Origin: Rubrivivax sp.
Lineage (GTDB): Bacteria > Pseudomonadota > Gammaproteobacteria > Burkholderiales > Burkholderiaceae_C
NCBI GenBank assembly: GCA_016790425.1
Contig: JAEUPF010000103.1
Span: 1 to 38,118, forward strand
Length of the DNA stretch: 38,118 nt
Reading direction: 5' to 3'
Positions 9,326-17,451 of the stretch are shown piece by piece. How positions within the stretch are numbered: position 1 is the stretch's first letter; each line of letters opens with the position of its first letter. The position numbers and the translations under genes were made by a program. A model generated the notes under the pieces. It worked only from the letters and a program-made list of their open reading frames with translations. It made no database searches and was not told the origin of the DNA.

Positions 9326-11497
9326 ATGCTCAGCATCCCTACCCGTGCCCGGTGTGGCGCGGCCCTTGCGCGCCTGACGCTGGTGGCCGCAGCCGTGGCC
9401 GGCCTCGCGCCAGCGGCTCATGCGGTGACCTATGCGCTGAAGGCCGCCCAGTTCGTCGAAACGCAGCCCGACGGCACGCAGGTCACGATGTGGGGCTACC
9501 GCGCCTCGGTGGCCAACCCGACGGCGGCCCAGGTAAACAGCCTGGCTGCCGCCACGACCCTCTTCACATCGCCCGGCCCGGCCCTGGTCGTGCCGCCCGG
9601 CGATACGCAGCTGAACATCGTGCTCATCAACGGGCTGCCCAATGGGCGCCTGACCTCGCTGGTCGTGCACGGCCTCGTCAACGGCGCCGACCCCGTGTTC
9701 GCCACCAGCGCCGAGGCCAGCGGCACGCCCTGCACGCCGGGCACCGGTTCGCTGGCCGACCAGCGCGGCTGCCGGCTGCGCTCGCTCACCGCCGAGACGG
9801 CCAGCGGCGGCACCCGCACCTACACCTTCAACGACGTGGCCCCGGGTACCTACCTGTACCAGTCAGGCACGCACCAGCAGGTGCAGGTGCAGATGGGCCT
9901 GTACGGCATGCTCAACAAGGACGCGCAGACGGCCGGCACGCAGCGCTACGCCTACGGCAGCGCGGCCGCGCTCACCGCGCCGTTCGAGAACCAGACACGC
10001 CTCGTCTTCAGCGAGATCGACCCCGTGATGCACGCGCTGATCGCCTCCGGCAGCGGCCTGCCCGGCAGCGCGCTCACGTACCAGCCGACGATCTTCCGCC
10101 TGCACCGCTACGCGGAGCCGCCAGCGACCACGCCGCTGGCGCCGATGTCGCCGACGCGGCTGGCGCACACGGCACCGGACACCAGCAACCAGACGCTGAG
10201 CATCCAGACGACGCAGCGGCAGCTCGTGCGCATGGCCAACGCCGGCCTGACCACGCGCGCGCCGGCGCTGCGCGACGGCCACATGAGCTTCGTCGCCGAG
10301 GACGGCAAGCCCTACCCGTACCCGCGCGAGCAGTCGGTGGCGCTGCTGGCCGCGGCGAAGACGCTGGACGCCGTGTTCACGCCGAGCCTGTCGCAGCAGG
10401 CCGTGGCGTCGCCCAACGCGACCGAGCGCGACGTGATCCTCTTCGACCGCCGCGCCGGCCTCACGACGACCACCGACGGCCGCCTGAACGGCGACTTCGT
10501 GCGCCTGCGCCAGAGCACGACCGCTGCGCTGCCGACGCTGGACCTGACCACCCTGCCGCTCGTCGCCAACCAGGGCGTGCCGTATTCGGCCACGGCCACG
10601 GCCACGGGCGTGGCGCCTTTCGCCTACGCGCTGCTGCAGGCGCCGGCCGGCATGAGCATCGACGCGGCCACCGGCGTCATCGCCTGGACACCCAGCGACG
10701 CGCAGGCGCAGAAGCCCTCGCAGCCGACGCTGACGCACGCCGTGACCGTGCAGGTCACCGGGGCCAACGGGCGCAGCGCATCGGGCACGGTGAACGTCGC
10801 CGTCATCAACGCCGACGACCTGGCCGTGGCCAACCCCGACACCTACGTCGTCAACGGCGGCCTCGTCAGCATCGCCGCGGCGCAGGGCGTGCTCGCCAAC
10901 GACGCCGACCCCGACGGCGGCGTCGTCAGCAACGCCCAGGTGGCCTCGGCGCCGGCGCTGCCGGTGGACGCCTTCGCCCTCAACGCCGACGGCAGCCTCG
11001 CCCTGGACGTGCGCAACCAGAGCTGGTTCCGCGGCATCGTGCCGACCTCGTCGCGCGCGCTCACCTTCACGTACACCGTGCAAAGCCCGAGCAGCACGCC
11101 GCCGAACCTGCCGCTGACCTCGCTGCCCGGAACCGTGACCTTCATCGTTCGCGGGCACCAGCCACCCACGGCTAACGCCGAAACGGTGGCCTACGCGCTG
11201 ACTGCGGCGCGCCCGCCCATCGACATCGCGGTGCTGGCCAACGACAGCGCCGAGGACGGCTGGAGCCTCGTGCCCGGCACGCTGGCGCGTGTGGGCGCCG
11301 GCGGCAGCTCGGGCGGCACCGTGACGCCGGTCGAGCCGGCCAGCGGCAACCCCTGCACGCCCACGAGCGCGCAATGCGTGATGCGCTACCGGCCCGCCGT
11401 CGGGGCCATCCGCGGCTCCGAGACTTTCTCCTACCGCGTGCGCGACAACTTCGGCCTATGGTCGAACATCGTCCGCGTCACCGTGAACATCCAGTGA
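9326..11497 (+). CDS. Copper-motif-free oxidase paralogue with C-terminal Ig/cadherin-like domains (723 aa)
   Basis: ATG at 9326 follows GAGGGAG and sits 16 bases after the preceding gene. A signal peptide ends near residue 33 (APAAHA). Residues ~35-230 are clearly homologous to domain 1 of the preceding protein: both share GTYxYQSGT..., an xVQxxMGL segment and a later FSEIDP/VSEVDP block. The catalytic C-terminal domain is missing and no HxH copper pair is present. Residues ~404-500 look like a putative Ig/cadherin-like domain (LPLVANQGVPYSATATATG, ending before VNVAVINADD), and two further Ig-like domains start near 501 (ANPDTYVV) and 612 (PPTANAETV). These usually act as spacers or adhesive modules. 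I infer a structural or anchoring subunit of the oxidase complex rather than an enzyme. Confidence 0.82.
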   Translation: MLSIPTRARCGAALARLTLVAAAVAGLAPAAHAVTYALKAAQFVETQPDGTQVTMWGYRASVANPTAAQVNSLAAATTLFTSPGPALVVPPGDTQLNIVLINGLPNGRLTSLVVHGLVNGADPVFATSAEASGTPCTPGTGSLADQRGCRLRSLTAETASGGTRTYTFNDVAPGTYLYQSGTHQQVQVQMGLYGMLNKDAQTAGTQRYAYGSAAALTAPFENQTRLVFSEIDPVMHALIASGSGLPGSALTYQPTIFRLHRYAEPPATTPLAPMSPTRLAHTAPDTSNQTLSIQTTQRQLVRMANAGLTTRAPALRDGHMSFVAEDGKPYPYPREQSVALLAAAKTLDAVFTPSLSQQAVASPNATERDVILFDRRAGLTTTTDGRLNGDFVRLRQSTTAALPTLDLTTLPLVANQGVPYSATATATGVAPFAYALLQAPAGMSIDAATGVIAWTPSDAQAQKPSQPTLTHAVTVQVTGANGRSASGTVNVAVINADDLAVANPDTYVVNGGLVSIAAAQGVLANDADPDGGVVSNAQVASAPALPVDAFALNADGSLALDVRNQSWFRGIVPTSSRALTFTYTVQSPSSTPPNLPLTSLPGTVTFIVRGHQPPTANAETVAYALTAARPPIDIAVLANDSAEDGWSLVPGTLARVGAGGSSGGTVTPVEPASGNPCTPTSAQCVMRYRPAVGAIRGSETFSYRVRDNFGLWSNIVRVTVNIQ

Positions 11498-11531
11498 GGC
11501 CGGGCTGCGCGTGAACAACACAGGAGCGTCC

Positions 11532-12095
11532 ATGGTCGTGTCTTTCGCCGCCGCGTGCCGCCGGCGCGTTCTCGCGGCGCTGGCCCCGGCCCTGGCGCTG
11601 GCCGCGTGTGCCACGGCGCCGGCACCGGTGGCGGCGCCGGTGGCGGTCGCTGCGCCAGGCGAAGCGCCGCCGGTGCCGCCACGCGCTGCCGCCGCTGCGA
11701 CCGCCGCTGCCCCCGCTTTGACCGCGGCCGTTCCGGCCGCCGCACCCCTCGCGGCAGCGGCCTTCGGCATCGAGTTCCTCGAAACGCGCCTGTCGGCGGC
11801 CGGCAGTCTCGTCGACCTGCGCTACCGCGTGCTCGACGCCGACAAGGCCGCGCCGCTGCTGGACCGCAAGGTGCGCCCCGTGCTCGTGCATGTCGACACC
11901 GGCAAGCGCTACTACGTGCCGCAGCCGCCGATCGTCGGCGCGCTGCGCCAGACCACGCGCAGCGGCCAGGCGCCGCAGCCGGGGCGGACCTACTTCATGC
12001 TGTTCGCGAACCCCGACCGTGCCCTGAAGAGCGGCGACACGCTGGCGCTGTTCGTCGGCGACCAGCGCGTCGGCGAGTTCCGCATTCTTCAGTAG
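11532..12095 (+). CDS. Small lipoprotein of unknown function in the oxidase operon (187 aa)
   Basis: ATG at 11532 has AGGAG five bases upstream; an upstream GTG at 11511 is in frame but has no such site. The signal sequence ends in the lipobox LAAC (ALALAACATAP), so the mature protein should be lipid-anchored. An Ala/Pro/Val-rich low-complexity stretch of about 50 residues follows, then a compact domain of ~110 residues (FGIEFLETRLSAAGSLVDL, RVLDADKAAPLLDRK, TYFMLFANPDRALKSGD). I do not recognise the family. Eight bases separate its stop from the protease gene. A role in assembling or tethering the secreted copper proteins is possible but only inferred from the operon. Confidence 0.8.
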   Translation: MVVSFAAACRRRVLAALAPALALAACATAPAPVAAPVAVAAPGEAPPVPPRAAAAATAAAPALTAAVPAAAPLAAAAFGIEFLETRLSAAGSLVDLRYRVLDADKAAPLLDRKVRPVLVHVDTGKRYYVPQPPIVGALRQTTRSGQAPQPGRTYFMLFANPDRALKSGDTLALFVGDQRVGEFRILQ

Positions 12096-12103
12096 CCGCT
12101 GCG

Positions 12104-14212
12104 ATGCCCGCCGTGGCGATGGTCCCGCTGCGGCGGCGCAGCATGCAGGTGGCGCTCGCTGCCGCCGCCGCGATGCTCGGCGCCGCGTCGTTCGGGCCTG
12201 CCGGTGCCGGCGAAGTCGACGAGGCCGTGCAGGCCAGCCTCGCGATGCGGCCGGCCGGCGCCATCCGCGTCATCCTTCAGCTCGATGCGCCGCCGTCGTT
12301 GCAGCACCTGAAACCGTCGCTGCAGGCGCTGCCACGACAGGCCCGCGCCGGCGCCATCGCGCACGCGCTGCGCGGACCCTTCCTCGAACGCCAGGCGGCG
12401 CTCGTGCAGCGGCTGCGCGCCGTCGGTGCGCAGGACATCCAGGCCTTGTGGCTGGAGCACGCGCTGGCCGTGGAGATGCCGCGCTCGCGCGTCAAGGAAG
12501 TGGCCGGGTGGCCGCAGGTGCGCCGCGTGCAAAGCGACATCGTGCTGCGCGGCCCGGCGCGCCCCGCGCGCAGCGACCCGCGCCTGGCGCAGCGGCAGGA
12601 CGAGCAGGCGCGCGCGGCGCTGTCGCGCTTCGCGGCAACGGCGAGTGCGGTTGCAGCCGTGCAGCCGCCGGCAGCGGGCCAGCCGCCGTGGCAACTGGCC
12701 GAACACCTGGCGGCCATCGACGCGCCGCGCGCGTGGCTGGCCGGGCTCGACGGCCGCGGCACCACGGTGGCCGTGGTCGACAGCGGCGTCGACCTGCGCG
12801 TGCCCGCGCTCGCCGCGGCCTACCGCGGCGGCGGCGCGGACTGGTTCGACCCGTACGAGCAGCATCGCCTGCCGCACGACGCCCAGGGCCACGGCACGCT
12901 GGTGGCCAGCCTGCTGGCCGGCCATGCCGGCGGCGGCGCGGCGCCGCTGGCGGTCGCACCGGCGGCGCGCTTCGTCGCCGCCAGGCTCTTCGACGATGCC
13001 GGGCAGGGCCGCCTGTCGGCCGTGCACCGCATCTACCAATGGCTGCTCGACCCCGACGGCGACGAGCGCACGGCCGACGCGCCGCAGGTGGTCAACAACT
13101 CCTGGGGCCTGGCCGGCACCACCGACCAGTGCAACCGCTTGCTGGCGCGCGTGTGGCAGGCGATGGCGCTGGCCGACGTGGCGGTGGTGTTCGCCGCCGG
13201 CAACGACGGGCCGCACGAACGCACGAGCATGAGCCCGGCCAACAACGCGGGCGTCGTCTCGGTGGGGGCGCTCGAAGCCGACGGCAGCGTGGCGCGCCAG
13301 AGCAGCCGCGGCCCTTCGGCCTGCGACACGCCCGGTGCACCGGCCTCGCCGTTCCCGACGCTGCACGCGCCGGGCATCGCGCTGCCCACGCTGGACCGCA
13401 TCGGCGTGTCGGCCGGCGTGGCGCAGCGCAGCGACGGCACGTCGTTCGCCGCGGCGGTGGCGAGCGGCGCGCTGCTGCTGTTGCGCCAGCGCGAGCCCGA
13501 GTGGAGCGTGGCGCAGCTCGTGCAGGCGCTGGCCGGCCAGGCCGTGGCCGCCGCGCCGGGGCTGCCGCCGGGCGTGCATGCCGGGGCGCTGGCGGCGGCG
13601 CCGGTTGAGCGCCCGCGCCTGCGCGCCTTGCGCCCGGCCGACGGCCGGCTCGACACGCAGGCGCTGCGCGCCGTGTTGCCGCATGCGGTTTCCGTGCAGC
13701 GCATCGAGGCGGCATCGCCGGCCTTGCCCGCCGGTCTTTCCTTGCATGGCGAGCACGCCGCGTGGCAACCGCAACCGCAACCGCAGCCGCAGCCGCAGCC
13801 GCAACCGCAGCCGCAACCGCAGCCGCGACCACAGGCGCAAGCCCAGCCGCAGCCGCAGCCGCAGCCACAGGCCGAAGTCGCCGAGGCCCGCATCGAGCTG
13901 TGGCTGGCGCTGTCCGACGGCACGCGGCTGCCGCTGCAAGTGGTGCAGCCATCATTGGCGCACGCCGCCGGGGCGGCGGCCGAGGCGCGCGTGCTCGCGG
14001 TGCAACGCGACACGCCTTTGGCGCTGGCCACCGAGGTGGCACAGGCGCCGGCCGATGCCGCCTGGAGCCAGCCGCTGCGCGGCGGGCGCATCGTCCGCGA
14101 CGCCGAAGGCCGCTGGTGGTATCGACCGCCCTCGGGTTTCGTCGGCACCGACCAGTTCGCGCTGCGCACCGCGCAAGGCGTGCAGCCCTACAAGGTGGTG
14201 GTGCGGCCGTGA
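12104..14212 (+). CDS. Subtilisin-like (S8 family) secreted serine protease (702 aa)
   Basis: The catalytic triad is complete: Asp226 in VAVVDSGVDL, His263 in GHGTLVASLLAG and Ser447 in DGTSFAAAVASG, with the oxyanion Asn in FAAGNDGP. The N-terminal ~35 residues are basic then hydrophobic, as in a signal peptide. Residues ~45-200 fit a propeptide (AIRVILQLDAPP). Near residues 555-590 lies a Gln-Pro repeat linker coded by a simple repeat, and the C-terminus (PPSGFVGTDQFALRTAQG) resembles the Ig-like domain ends of the preceding oxidase paralogue. The start is uncertain because ATG at 12104, 12119 and 12143 all lack a strong ribosome-binding site; 12104 is chosen for proximity to the upstream stop. 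It could mature or release the secreted oxidase proteins; substrate unknown. Confidence 0.9.
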   Translation: MPAVAMVPLRRRSMQVALAAAAAMLGAASFGPAGAGEVDEAVQASLAMRPAGAIRVILQLDAPPSLQHLKPSLQALPRQARAGAIAHALRGPFLERQAALVQRLRAVGAQDIQALWLEHALAVEMPRSRVKEVAGWPQVRRVQSDIVLRGPARPARSDPRLAQRQDEQARAALSRFAATASAVAAVQPPAAGQPPWQLAEHLAAIDAPRAWLAGLDGRGTTVAVVDSGVDLRVPALAAAYRGGGADWFDPYEQHRLPHDAQGHGTLVASLLAGHAGGGAAPLAVAPAARFVAARLFDDAGQGRLSAVHRIYQWLLDPDGDERTADAPQVVNNSWGLAGTTDQCNRLLARVWQAMALADVAVVFAAGNDGPHERTSMSPANNAGVVSVGALEADGSVARQSSRGPSACDTPGAPASPFPTLHAPGIALPTLDRIGVSAGVAQRSDGTSFAAAVASGALLLLRQREPEWSVAQLVQALAGQAVAAAPGLPPGVHAGALAAAPVERPRLRALRPADGRLDTQALRAVLPHAVSVQRIEAASPALPAGLSLHGEHAAWQPQPQPQPQPQPQPQPQPQPRPQAQAQPQPQPQPQAEVAEARIELWLALSDGTRLPLQVVQPSLAHAAGAAAEARVLAVQRDTPLALATEVAQAPADAAWSQPLRGGRIVRDAEGRWWYRPPSGFVGTDQFALRTAQGVQPYKVVVRP
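13767..13872 (+). repeat. Simple repeat coding a Gln-Pro linker in the S8 protease
   Basis: The CCGCAG/CCGCAA hexamer is repeated more than a dozen times with few interruptions, coding (Pro-Gln)n near residues 555-590. The in-frame hexamer makes the linker length prone to change by replication slippage without frameshift. Confidence 0.9.
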
Positions 14213-14913
14213 GCGGGCCCGGCGCCGCGCCGTGCACCCGCGCGCCGCGAGGCGCGGTGCGAAAGGCGGCGCACCCCGCGGCGCGGCGGCGGTTCGTGGC
14301 GGCGGCAGGCGGCGTTGCCGGCTGGCTCGCCGCCGGCCCGGCGCGTGCCTTGGCTCCCGCACCCGCAACGGCACCCGCAACGGCACCCGCATCCGCACCC
14401 GCACCCGCGCCCGACTACCGCGTGGCGCGCCAAGACGTCGCGCGCCTGCCCGACATCGCGCTCGTCACGATGCACAAGCGGCCGACGACGCTGGCGCGCG
14501 AGCTCGACACCGAGCAGCCGCTGTGGCTGAACTTCGTCTTCACCACCTGCTCGACCACCTGCTCGATGCAGACCGCGGTGCTGGCGGCGCTGCAGGCGCG
14601 GCTGCACCGCGAGCAGCGCGCGGCGAGGTTCTTGAGCCTCACCATCGACCCCGAAGGCGACACGCCCGAGCAGCTCAGCGCCTTCGCCACGCGCTTCGGC
14701 GTGCAGGCGGCGAGCTGGCAGTTCTGCACCGGCCGCTTCGAGGACCTGCTGGTGCCGCAGCGCGCCTTCGATGTCTACCGCGGCTCCAAGGCGTCGCATC
14801 CGCCGGTGGTGCTGTTGCGCCCGGCGCGCAGCGCGCCGTGGTGGCGCGTCACCGGCTTTCCGACGCCCGAAGACCTGCATGGCGTGCTGCTGGCGAAGCT
14901 GCGCGGCGCCTGA
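14209..14913 (+). CDS. SCO1/SenC family copper protein (234 aa)
   Basis: GTG at 14209 overlaps the protease stop by four bases, the usual sign of translational coupling. The thioredoxin-fold copper motif is Cys114-Ser-Thr-Thr-Cys118 (CxxxC), with His197 in the expected later position; these three residues bind copper in SCO proteins. The N-terminal RRRFVAAAGGVAGWLA resembles a twin-arginine or Sec signal, followed by an Ala-Pro-Thr linker coded by short repeats (~14361-14410). SCO proteins deliver copper to, or reduce cysteines in, copper enzymes in the periplasm. In this operon the likely client is the multicopper oxidase pair rather than cytochrome oxidase, which is not encoded nearby; that client assignment is inference. 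Confidence 0.92.
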   Translation: MSGPGAAPCTRAPRGAVRKAAHPAARRRFVAAAGGVAGWLAAGPARALAPAPATAPATAPASAPAPAPDYRVARQDVARLPDIALVTMHKRPTTLARELDTEQPLWLNFVFTTCSTTCSMQTAVLAALQARLHREQRAARFLSLTIDPEGDTPEQLSAFATRFGVQAASWQFCTGRFEDLLVPQRAFDVYRGSKASHPPVVLLRPARSAPWWRVTGFPTPEDLHGVLLAKLRGA

Positions 14914-16579
14914 GCGGCGGGCGCCTGGCACGCGCCTGCTGCCGTGGGTCCGTGGCGCGCTGCGGCTCGCCGGCGCGGCCTGCGCGCTTGCCCTTTGCGC
15001 GGCGGCGGCGGCGCAGACGCTGTCGTCGTCGTCCTCGCCGTCGCTGTCGTCGTCGTCCTCGCCGTCGCTGTCGCCGTTGCCCTCGCCGTCAACCCTCGAC
15101 GAAGGACGCGCGCTCTACGAAGGCCGGCATCCGGCGCTCGCGGCCACGCTGCGCGGCGAGTCGCGCACGCCGCTGCCGGCCCAGCAGGCGGCGTGCTTGA
15201 GCTGCCACCGGCCCAGCGGCCTTGGCAGCTTCGAAGGCGAAGCCGTCGTGCCGCCGATCTCCTCGGGCCTGTTGTCGCGGCCGTTCGATCCGGCGACGAC
15301 GCGCCGCTACGGGCCGCGCGGCCAGCCCGGCGAGCCCGGTGTACCGCGGGTGCGCCCGGCCTACGACGCGGCGGCGCTGCACCGCCTGCTGACCGAGGGC
15401 GTCGCGCCCGACGGCCGCGCCCTCGGCCCGCTGATGCCGCGCTACACGCTCGCGCCGCGCCACAGCGAAGCACTGCTCGCGTTCCTCGACACGCTGGGGA
15501 CGCAGCCGGCGCCCGGCGTCGACGACGACGTGGTGCACTTCGCCACCATCACCGGCGACGACGTGCCCGAGGCGCAAGCTCGGCAGCTGGTGCTGCTGCT
15601 GGAGCAGTTCATCGCGCGCAAGAACGCGCAGACGCGCGGCGAGGTGCAGCGGCGCGCCGCGGCGCGCCGCACCGAGCACGTGATGTACGCGCGCTACCGG
15701 CGCTGGGAGCTTCACCACTGGGCGCTGCGCGGTGCGCCCGACACGTGGCCGCGGCAGCTGGCGGCGCTGTATGCAGCGCGGCCGGTGTTCGCGGTGCTGT
15801 CGGGCCGAAGCGACCGCGACTGGAGTCCCGTGCACCGCTTCTGCGAGGCCGAGCGCGTGCCGTGCCTGTTCCCCATCACCGCCTGGCCGCACGAGACGGG
15901 CGGCTTCTACACCGCCTACTTCAGCGGCGGCGTGCTGGCGCAGGCGCGCTGGCTGGCGCAGGCCGGCGAGGCGGCGCCCGCAGCGCCCGCGCCGGGCCGG
16001 CCGTGGCTGGTGCTGGGCGGCGACGCGCAGCACGAGCAGGCGCAGGCGCAGCGCATCGCCTCGGCCCTGGGCGGCGAAGGCGGGGCGGCCGCCGCCATCA
16101 CCGCTTCCGGCCACTGGCACGGTGAGCCGGTGATCGTCAGCGCCTTGCCGGCGCGCGAGGTGGCGCAGCGCCTGGCGGCCGGCATGGCTTCAGCGAGGGC
16201 GGCTGCGCCGCGCGTGTACCTGCTGGCCGGCGCCTCGCCGCCTGCCAGCGAGCCGGTGGCGTGGCCGCCGGGGGTGGACGTGCAGTGGGTCACGCAGCAA
16301 GCCGCCGACGCCACCCGCCTGGCGCGGGCGCGGGCCTGGTGGCGCGCGCAGGGCCTGCGCCCTGCCGACGAGGCGCTCGCCGCGCAGGTGCTGTTCGCGG
16401 CCACCGCGGCGGTGGAAAGCCTCGTGCATGTCGACGAGCGCTTCTCGCGCGAGTACTGTCTGGAGAAGCTCGAGCACAACCTGGAGAACATGCCGCCGTT
16501 GACGGCGTACCCGCGGCTGGCGCTCGGTCCCAATCAGCGCCTGGCGGCCAAGAGCGTGTGGCTCGCGCGCGTGCCTTGA
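14879..16579 (+). CDS. Cytochrome c fused to a periplasmic-binding-protein-like domain (566 aa)
   Basis: ATG at 14879 overlaps the SCO1 gene by 35 bases; it is the last in-frame ATG before the signal peptide, but the start is uncertain because no good ribosome-binding site is seen. A hydrophobic segment (GALRLAGAACALALCAAAAAQ) is followed by a Ser-rich linker coded by 24-bp repeats. One haem c motif is present, Cys106-Leu-Ser-Cys109-His110, in a mono-haem domain of ~120 residues (LMPRYTLAPRHSEALLAFLDTLG is its C-terminal helix). From ~216 to the end the sequence resembles the type I periplasmic ligand-binding fold (RPVFAVLSGRSDRDWSPVHRF, YTAYFSGGV, PRVYLLAGASPP). Such a fusion could couple redox state to binding of a ligand, or serve as an electron acceptor from the copper proteins. 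No transporter genes accompany it. Confidence 0.82.
   Translation: MACCWRSCAAPERRAPGTRLLPWVRGALRLAGAACALALCAAAAAQTLSSSSSPSLSSSSSPSLSPLPSPSTLDEGRALYEGRHPALAATLRGESRTPLPAQQAACLSCHRPSGLGSFEGEAVVPPISSGLLSRPFDPATTRRYGPRGQPGEPGVPRVRPAYDAAALHRLLTEGVAPDGRALGPLMPRYTLAPRHSEALLAFLDTLGTQPAPGVDDDVVHFATITGDDVPEAQARQLVLLLEQFIARKNAQTRGEVQRRAAARRTEHVMYARYRRWELHHWALRGAPDTWPRQLAALYAARPVFAVLSGRSDRDWSPVHRFCEAERVPCLFPITAWPHETGGFYTAYFSGGVLAQARWLAQAGEAAPAAPAPGRPWLVLGGDAQHEQAQAQRIASALGGEGGAAAAITASGHWHGEPVIVSALPAREVAQRLAAGMASARAAAPRVYLLAGASPPASEPVAWPPGVDVQWVTQQAADATRLARARAWWRAQGLRPADEALAAQVLFAATAAVESLVHVDERFSREYCLEKLEHNLENMPPLTAYPRLALGPNQRLAAKSVWLARVP
15021..15090 (+). repeat. 24-bp tandem repeat coding a Ser-rich linker
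   Basis: Two identical 24-bp units (15021-15044 and 15045-15068) rich in TCG triplets are followed by a diverged third. They code the Ser/Pro/Leu linker between the signal peptide and the haem domain of the cytochrome fusion. Confidence 0.85.
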
Positions 16580-16650
16580 GCACGGGCGCGGTGCCTCGAG
16601 CGCGGGCGCGGTGACTCGAGCGCGGGCGCGGTGCCTTCAACAGCGGCGCC
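16571..16650. repeat. 20-bp tandem repeat at the convergent gene end
   Basis: Three 20-bp units (16571-16590, 16591-16610, 16611-16630) share the core GAGCGCGGGCGCGGTG with one or two changes each, and a fourth is degenerate. The first unit contains the stop codon of the cytochrome fusion gene. The repeats fill most of the 124 bases between two converging operons. No clear intrinsic terminator is visible. Confidence 0.8.
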
Positions 16651-16703
16651 GGTGCCTCCGTCGCGCGCGCTGCCTTCAACGCGGGTGCCCGGGGACCGGC
16701 GCG

Positions 16704-17420
16704 TCAGGTCGCCGCGGCCGCCTGCAGGCGAAAGCCGTCGACCACGCGCACCACGGCGGCCGGCCGCTCGATGAAACCGGCCTCCAGCGCCAGCACCGCC
16801 AGCTCGGCCACCGTGCGCAGGCCGAGCTTGCGCATCATGCTGGCGCGGTGCTTCTCGATCGTCTTCTGGCTCAGGCTGAGCAACTGCGCCGCGTCGCGAT
16901 TGGTGTGGCCCTCGGCCACCAGGCGCAGGATGCTGCGCTCGCGGCGTGTCAGGTGGTCGAAGTGCGACAGGACCGGGTCGTTGCCCTTGGGGTCGAGGTA
17001 GCGGCGCACGACATGGCCGCTGACCTCGGGGCTGAGGTAGGTGCGCCCGCGCAGCACCGAGCGCATCGCGATCAGCACCTCGTCGAACGAGGTGTCCTTC
17101 ACCAGGAAGCCGTTGGCGCCGGCGGCCAGCGCCTCGCGCACCTGTGTCGGCGCGCGCAGCGCCGTCAGCACGACGATGCCCAGGTGCGGGCAGCGGCGGC
17201 GGATGTCGGCGATGGCTTCGATGCCGCTCATGCCGCTGCTGCCGTTGAAGGCGATGTCGCACAGCACGAGGCCCGGCGGCTGCGCGATCACCTGGCGGAT
17301 GGCTGAAGGCCCGTCGGTGGCCTCGGCACCGACGCGCAGGTCGGCCTGCGCATTGATGAGCGCGCGCAGCCCCTCGCGCAGCAGCACGTTGGATTCGACG
17401 AGCAGCACGTTGATGGTCAT
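16704..17420 (-). CDS. NarL/FixJ-type response regulator (238 aa)
   Basis: The receiver domain (1-~120) has the phosphoacceptor Asp55 in VLCDIAF and the conserved Lys in GFLVKD. The acidic pocket is reduced: the usual pair reads Glu9-Ser10. The C-terminal LuxR-type helix-turn-helix (~155-215) contains LTRRERSILRLVAEGHTNRDAA and SQKTIEKHRASMMRKLG. ATG at 17420 is preceded by GAGGGAA. It is the last gene of the secretion operon, 31 bases after the preceding stop, and no NarX-like kinase is near, so it is an orphan regulator or is phosphorylated from elsewhere. It probably controls the secretion operon or the facing oxidase operon; that is inference. Confidence 0.93.
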   Translation of the reverse strand: MTINVLLVESNVLLREGLRALINAQADLRVGAEATDGPSAIRQVIAQPPGLVLCDIAFNGSSGMSGIEAIADIRRRCPHLGIVVLTALRAPTQVREALAAGANGFLVKDTSFDEVLIAMRSVLRGRTYLSPEVSGHVVRRYLDPKGNDPVLSHFDHLTRRERSILRLVAEGHTNRDAAQLLSLSQKTIEKHRASMMRKLGLRTVAELAVLALEAGFIERPAAVVRVVDGFRLQAAAAT

Positions 17421-17451
17421 GAGCAGTTCCCTCGTCAGTTCTGGTGTTGTC

